Origin: Chara braunii
Lineage: Eukaryota; Streptophyta; Charophyceae; Charales; Characeae
DNA length: 46,543 nucleotides
NCBI GenBank assembly: GCA_003427395.1
Contig: BFEA01000059.1
Span: 734,575-781,117, forward strand
Reading direction: 5' to 3'
The position numbers and the translations under genes were made by a program. Positions 46,344 to 46,543 of the stretch are shown piece by piece. The notes beneath the pieces were generated by a model that saw only the letters and a list, made by a program, of their open reading frames with translations, was not told the origin of the DNA and did no database searches. Position 1 is the stretch's first letter, and the number at the start of each line of letters is the position of its first letter.

Positions 46344-46543
46344 GTGTGCGTGCGTGCGTGCGTGCATGCGCGTGCGTGGGAGAGAGAGAGAGAGGTGCGT
46401 GCGTGCGTGAGAGAGAGAGAGAGAGAGAGAGAGAGGCCCCAGTTGTTGCCTGGTCTGTTGACATCCGGAAAACTTCAATTGCCGAGGAAGAAAGCTGGAC
46501 AGCAAGATGTCGCTGGAGAAACGGAGGGCACTCCAAGGTAGCC
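27267..46543 (+). CDS. VAMP72: VAMP72-family R-SNARE (longin SNARE), spliced, 3' end outside window
   Basis: Joining 27267-27456, 40607-40754, 41826-41946 and 44217-44279 gives 174 codons that follow plant VAMP721/722-type proteins along their whole length. These comprise an N-terminal longin domain (residues 1 to about 120) and an R-SNARE motif (about 128-174) with the zero-layer Arg in [12 protein letters not shown]72 proteins sit on secretory and endosomal vesicles and pair with plasma-membrane syntaxins to drive fusion. Introns are 13,150, 1,071, 2,270 and about 2,185 bp. The first three have GT..AG ends and preserve the frame in phases 1, 2 and 0. The transmembrane anchor is beyond the window. 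The family is secure; the exact paralogue is not. Confidence 0.93.
27480..28215. repeat. Pyrimidine-rich tract at the start of intron 1
   Basis: Over 700 bases are rich in CTC, TTC and CCC words on the plus strand, with few purines. All long frames are Ser/Pro/Leu low complexity. Confidence 0.8.
28455..28770. repeat. 35-bp minisatellite, about nine units
   Basis: The unit is TGTCTATAACTATCTATTTG followed by ATACAATCTACCTAT, with units of 30-38 bp. The central copies are nearly identical and the outer ones diverged. Confidence 0.92.
28873..28910 (+). repeat. Solo terminal motif of the GGGGGAAGACGGTAGT element family
   Basis: AATCAGGGTGGATTATGTTC followed by GGGGAAAGACCGTAGT matches the right tip of the elements at 29744 and 33419. 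No opposite end is seen to its left. Confidence 0.6.
29334..29452. mobile_element. MITE-like element, third copy of the 6452 family
   Basis: The ends GGCTTCGCCCCACCACTC and GAATAGTGGAGCGAGGCC are imperfect inverted repeats. The core GTGTTCTAGCGGAAGATTCA is shared with the 26.3-kb copy. Confidence 0.8.
29744..29915. mobile_element. Inverted-repeat element with internal 54-bp duplication
   Basis: The left tip ACCGTCTTTTTTTCCCCCGA and the right tip TGGGGGAAGACGGTAGT are inverted. Inside, a 54-bp unit running from ACTCTCGTTAGGACTGCATC to GTATACATTTCAGAATC is present twice (from about 29774 and 29828). Related tips occur at 28.9, 33.4-33.7 and 40.0 kb. Confidence 0.75.
31236..31705. repeat. Tandem repeat of 109-123 bp, about four units
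   Basis: Units begin at 31236, 31359, 31482 and 31591. Each starts TTCCGTTACTCTCCGTTAGC and includes TCTCTCGGCTGCGCCTCC (less exact in the last) and a CGCAT(G/C)TGCA segment. The CT-rich bias gives spurious Ser/Pro frames. Confidence 0.9.
31771..31824 (-). pseudogene. tRNA-Pro(UGG)-like 3' fragment, organelle-type
   Basis: On the minus strand a stem CTCTGT/ACAGAG closes the loop TTTGGGC, giving anticodon TGG. After the variable loop come the T arm with GTTCGAATCC and a 3' acceptor strand CACCTTG. These features resemble the 3' two-thirds of plant mitochondrial trnP-UGG as I know it. The 5' acceptor strand and D arm are absent, so it cannot form a full tRNA. It may be a fragment of organelle DNA in the nucleus or a tRNA-derived repeat. 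Confidence 0.5.
32966..33006. repeat. (TG)n microsatellite
   Basis: About 20 TG units in intron 1. Confidence 0.95.
33144..33330. mobile_element. Degenerate MITE-like copy with internal duplication
   Basis: The left end GGGCTTCGCTGCAGTACTC, with AAATGTGCAAAATGAGAATG, matches the 40923 copy. The core with GAATATG, CGCTAGGAC and TGGGAAG is present twice (about 33182 and 33244). The right end is only weakly preserved. Confidence 0.65.
33419..33672. mobile_element. Inverted-repeat element, about 254 bp
   Basis: The left tip ACTGTTTTCCCCGGACCTGA, followed by ACGCACCCTGAT, pairs with the right tip ATCAGGGTGCCTTGTGCTCG, followed by GGGGAAGACGGTAGT. A second left-tip-like sequence lies inside at 33560. 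It has the same tips as the 29744 element. Confidence 0.75.
34477..34735 (+). mobile_element. Hammerhead-bearing retrozyme-like element in intron 1
   Basis: A segment of about 255 bases is shared, in inverted orientation, with the 42.6-kb locus. It starts GATGGGGTGTGAACC, contains a hammerhead ribozyme at its centre, and continues through GTCACAGCCCCTCGTTTG to a GACGATATAT end. It has no coding capacity. Plant retrozymes are non-coding elements with type III hammerheads in repeated ends; a primer-binding site for initiator tRNA is not seen here, so the class assignment is inference. Confidence 0.65.
34595..34652 (+). ncRNA. Complete type III hammerhead ribozyme (sense, in VAMP72 intron 1)
   Basis: All catalytic-core elements are present in order. 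Stem III CAGACTGT pairs with ACAGTTTG over 8 bp (one G-T). The cleavage triplet is GTT, with cleavage predicted between 34603 and 34604. Stem I is GAGG/CCTC with loop GTTCAG. Then come CTGATGA (34618-34624), stem II GTCGG/CCGAC with loop TGAAACT, and GAAA (34642-34645). Stem III is the open stem, which makes it type III, the form typical of plant retrozymes and viroid-like RNAs. It lies on the same strand as the host gene, so the primary transcript should contain it. Activity is not shown. Confidence 0.88.
34771..34857 (+). ncRNA. Putative structured RNA module (copy 1)
   Basis: An outer stem CGTGCAAG/CTTGTACG and an inner stem CCAGC/GCTGG can form around a CGCTCAAC-containing loop. The 3' strands of the two stems are almost contiguous. 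The copy at 42861 has different bases in the inner stem but keeps pairing, which is the main reason to call it structured. It lies about 120 bases downstream of the hammerhead. No known RNA family is recognised. Confidence 0.45.
35299..35636. repeat. (CT)n-rich tracts
   Basis: Several TCTC and TTTCTC arrays occur at 35299-35318, 35423-35520 and 35579-35632, separated by similar linkers (TATTTGT, CTGT..TTTAGCAAG or CTAGCAAG, CATCCTC). This suggests duplication of a CT-bearing module. Confidence 0.85.
36700..36936. repeat. (TG)n arrays flanked by a duplicated unique word
   Basis: Interrupted TG arrays span 36705-36834 and 36883-36936. Each is associated with the unit ACTCCCTGGGTTCTCATTCA followed by GTTCAGTCGCTTCTCTGTGT (36834 and 36963), so the array and its flank were duplicated together. 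Confidence 0.9.
37381..38022. repeat. GC-rich palindromic region bounded by a 14-bp direct repeat
   Basis: GCCTAACTGCTAGG occurs at both ends of this 640-bp stretch. Inside are strongly palindromic CCCGGGTGCCCG blocks at 37512-37600 and a second set at 37936-37972 with GCCCGGCCGGGCATGA. The direct repeat could be a target duplication, but that is not proven. Confidence 0.6.
38411..38440. repeat. C30 homopolymer
   Basis: About 30 consecutive C. The length is probably unreliable. Confidence 0.9.
38550..38744. repeat. 17-18-bp minisatellite (CGTTTGTTACTGTTACC)
   Basis: About eleven variants of CGTTTGTTACTGTTACC in direct array, with GTT, GTG or ATC substitutions. Confidence 0.92.
39814..39921. 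repeat. 27-bp minisatellite, four units
   Basis: GGTCACAACAGGAAGAGTTA followed by ACCCTAT is present four times exactly in register, with substitutions only in the third and fourth units. Confidence 0.97.
39986..40040 (-). repeat. Solo end of the GGGGGAAGACGGTAGT element family
   Basis: ACTGTCTTCTTCCCCCGAAC followed by AGAATGCACCCTGATTCTGA is the inverse of the tip at 29882-29915. No partner end is found. Confidence 0.6.
40607..40754 (+). CDS. VAMP72: VAMP72 exon 2: longin domain, C-terminal half
   Basis: The acceptor is TGTACAG|CTTATC. With the G carried from exon 1 the junction codon is Ala, giving [34 protein letters not shown] and [11 protein letters not shown] follow, continuing the longin fold. 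The donor is GG|GTACGT, phase 2. The [15 protein letters not shown] block is a signature of the VAMP72 group. Confidence 0.95.
40755..41825 (+). other. VAMP72 intron 2 (1,071 bp)
   Basis: The donor is GTACGTGTG and the acceptor TTGTTGCAG. It contains one intact MITE-like element, a duplicated word (GTCTGCAGAGGAATCTGCTG, at about 41092 and 41156) and several related TCGAGG-TGTTC modules (about 41525-41780). Confidence 0.85.
40923..41045. mobile_element. MITE-like element in intron 2
   Basis: The ends GGGCCTTGCTGCACTACTCT and AGAGTAGTGGAGCGAGGCCC are inverted repeats with two mismatches. The core has GACTGAATCCACAGTTAGAA and CATGGGAAGATA. It is the same family as 6452. Confidence 0.9.
41826..41946 (+). 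CDS. VAMP72: VAMP72 exon 3: longin end and first half of the R-SNARE motif
   Basis: The acceptor is TTGCAG|C; GG from exon 2 plus C gives Gly. It reads [20 protein letters not shown] then [20 protein letters not shown], matching the linker and the N-terminal heptads of the VAMP72 R-SNARE helix. It ends in phase 0 at GAGAAG|GTGGGT. Confidence 0.95.
42296..42345. repeat. Dispersed repeat fragment (as at 18517)
   Basis: GTTACCAGACTGGTC and CCACTTGCCCGGACGGGC match the 18.5-kb copy. The other half lies at 43150-43290, so the hammerhead cluster separates two halves that are adjacent at 18.5 kb. Confidence 0.6.
42362..42572 (+). repeat. Two tandem, truncated hammerhead-element units (108-bp period)
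   Basis: Both units carry GAAACTCCGACGAAACAG, GTTTGTCACAGCCCCTCG, TGTTGTCCTCTTCTC and a GACGATATA end. The first starts inside stem II. The second has ATGAGTCTG in place of the intact CTGATGA-stem II start and lacks stem I and the cleavage strand. Neither can self-cleave as it stands. Their head-to-tail order resembles concatenated monomers. Confidence 0.85.
42575..42785 (-). mobile_element. Hammerhead-bearing retrozyme-like element in intron 3 (antisense)
   Basis: It is the inverted copy of the 34.5-kb element, sharing its 5' flank (GATGGGGTGTGAACC at 42771-42785 inverted), ribozyme and start of the tail. It stops at 42575 where the sequence folds back onto the neighbouring sense unit. Confidence 0.7.
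42605..42662 (-). ncRNA. Complete type III hammerhead ribozyme (antisense, in VAMP72 intron 3)
   Basis: On the minus strand stem III CAGACTGT/ACAGTTTG, stem I GAGG/CCTC, CTGATGA, stem II GTCGG/CCGAC and GAAA are all intact and identical to the 34.6-kb ribozyme. Cleavage is predicted between plus-strand bases 42653 and 42654. Because it is antisense to the host gene, it would act only in RNA made from the opposite strand. Confidence 0.85.
42861..42945 (+). ncRNA. Putative structured RNA module (copy 2)
   Basis: It aligns with the 34771 module over about 86 bases. The outer stem is CGTGCAAG/CTTGCACG (perfect) and the inner stem CTCGC/GCGAG. Compared with copy 1, two inner base pairs have changed on both sides and one outer G-T pair has become G-C. 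Confidence 0.45.
43150..43290. repeat. Dispersed repeat fragment (as at 18610)
   Basis: CCCTGAGGCAAAAGTTGTTC, GGTTTAGTTTTC, ACAACATAATT, then GGGACCTTCCCAGGTCCTTG. It corresponds to the right part of the 18.5-kb copy. Confidence 0.65.
44217..44279 (+). CDS. VAMP72: VAMP72 exon 4: second half of the R-SNARE motif
   Basis: It lies between CTGTGCAG and GTGAGA and is 63 bases in phase 0. It reads [20 protein letters not shown] plus Q. The Arg at 44226-44228 is the zero-layer residue that defines R-SNAREs. The exon is nearly identical to its VAMP72 counterpart in land plants. Confidence 0.95.
44370..44515. repeat. Two (GA)n arrays with duplicated flank
   Basis: Arrays of about 25 and 22 GA units are each followed by GTACAGGTTGTTTGTGC.ACAATG, so array plus flank was duplicated. 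Confidence 0.95.
44650..45070. repeat. SINE-like repeated modules with tRNA-type B boxes
   Basis: Three related modules share ACTTGTGGTGCATGCACCAA (44741, 44823; shorter near 45001), GGAAAGCGCACAGG with GGTGGGTTCAAA (44794, 44940), and CCATGCCC..TGGGG (44723, 44899). GCTGGTTCGAGAC at 44708 and GGGTTCAAA resemble pol III B boxes. A tRNA-derived SINE is plausible but no full head is proven. Confidence 0.5.
45367..45500. repeat. Direct repeat CAGGGGCTGAG..ACTTAAAACCACCAGT
   Basis: Two copies about 97 bp apart share CAGGGGCTGAG(T/C)AAA, an ACTTAAA or CTCTTAAA word and ACCACCAGT. The function is unknown. Confidence 0.7.
45937..46044 (+). pseudogene. Degenerate hammerhead-element copy
   Basis: CTGATGA and the stem II loop TGAAACT are kept and the tail aligns (GTC.GTCACGGCCCC, CTACCTACGGGTCACC.GGCAG). 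However, stem II has a mismatch, the GAAA box reads GATC, and no stem I or cleavage strand is found upstream. It should be inactive. Confidence 0.6.
46281..46434. repeat. (TG)n-(CGTG)n-(GA)n compound microsatellite
   Basis: About 29 TG units, then GTGCGTGCGTGC, then two GA arrays separated by GTGCGTGCGTGC. It ends about 30 bases before the presumed exon 5. Confidence 0.95.
46465..46537 (+). CDS. VAMP72: VAMP72 exon 5 candidate: juxtamembrane segment (acceptor non-canonical)
   Basis: In the frame required after exon 4 the sequence reads [20 protein letters not shown]. In VAMP72 proteins the residues after the SNARE motif follow the pattern A-x-x-F-x3-G-x2-(L/M)-x2-KM-x-L, and this segment has F, G, L and KM at exactly those spacings. 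But the base pair before it is AT, not AG, and the upstream in-frame codon at 46459-46461 is a stop. The nearest AG (46442) would put it out of frame. A sequence error, a rare splice site or chance are all possible. The donor would be G|GTAGCC at the window edge. Confidence 0.4.

Larger units (their letters stand above)
44280..46464 (+). other. VAMP72 intron 4 (about 2,185 bp, acceptor uncertain)
   Basis: The donor is GTGAGAATG. It contains two (GA)n arrays, SINE-like repeats, a degenerate hammerhead and a long (TG)n-(GA)n region before the presumed exon 5. Confidence 0.6.

Overview
The window is nuclear DNA of a green plant or streptophyte alga. It has a spliced gene of the plant-type VAMP72 R-SNARE family with multi-kilobase introns, a decayed Ty3/gypsy retroelement, plant-type hammerhead ribozymes and very abundant microsatellites. 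A large-intron charophyte such as Chara fits, but the species is inference, not something the sequence states.

Layout: 1-4440 is a broken Ty3/gypsy Gag-Pol relic (RGG-rich Gag tail, protease, RT, RNase H, integrase). It carries stops, frameshifts, a 66-bp internal duplication and a 161-bp inverted-repeat element sitting in RNase H. 4.4-12 kb is non-coding. It holds a diverged hammerhead ribozyme on the minus strand, fold-back MITE-like elements, repeated modules carrying (GA)n/(TG)n arrays, a purine-rich minisatellite, and an N gap whose two edges are identical. 12.07-24.7 kb is an AT-rich block with no recognisable protein gene. It has one tRNA-Leu(UAG)-like gene and two residual Tn5/Nextera junction adapters, each flanked by a duplicated stretch, so this block contains assembly errors. 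24.7-27.27 kb is simple-sequence-rich DNA leading to the 5' end of the gene.

From 27,267 to beyond the right edge lies the VAMP72-type R-SNARE gene on the plus strand. Four exons are secure (27267-27456, 40607-40754, 41826-41946, 44217-44279), with conserved phases and GT-AG introns. They encode the longin domain and the R-SNARE motif with its zero-layer Arg (174 codons). A fifth exon near 46465 matches the expected juxtamembrane pattern but lacks an AG acceptor. The membrane anchor lies outside the window. Introns are 13,150, 1,071, 2,270 and about 2,185 bp.

The most unusual content is inside those introns. Intron 1 carries a complete type III hammerhead ribozyme in the sense orientation. 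Intron 3 carries a second complete copy in antisense, beside two truncated tandem sense copies (108-bp period) that form a long inverted repeat with it. Next to both loci is an about 86-bp module whose two copies differ by paired, compensatory changes in a stem, suggesting a conserved structured RNA. Together with diverged ribozymes at 5.2 kb and 45.9 kb this looks like a small family of retrozyme-like, non-coding, ribozyme-bearing elements.
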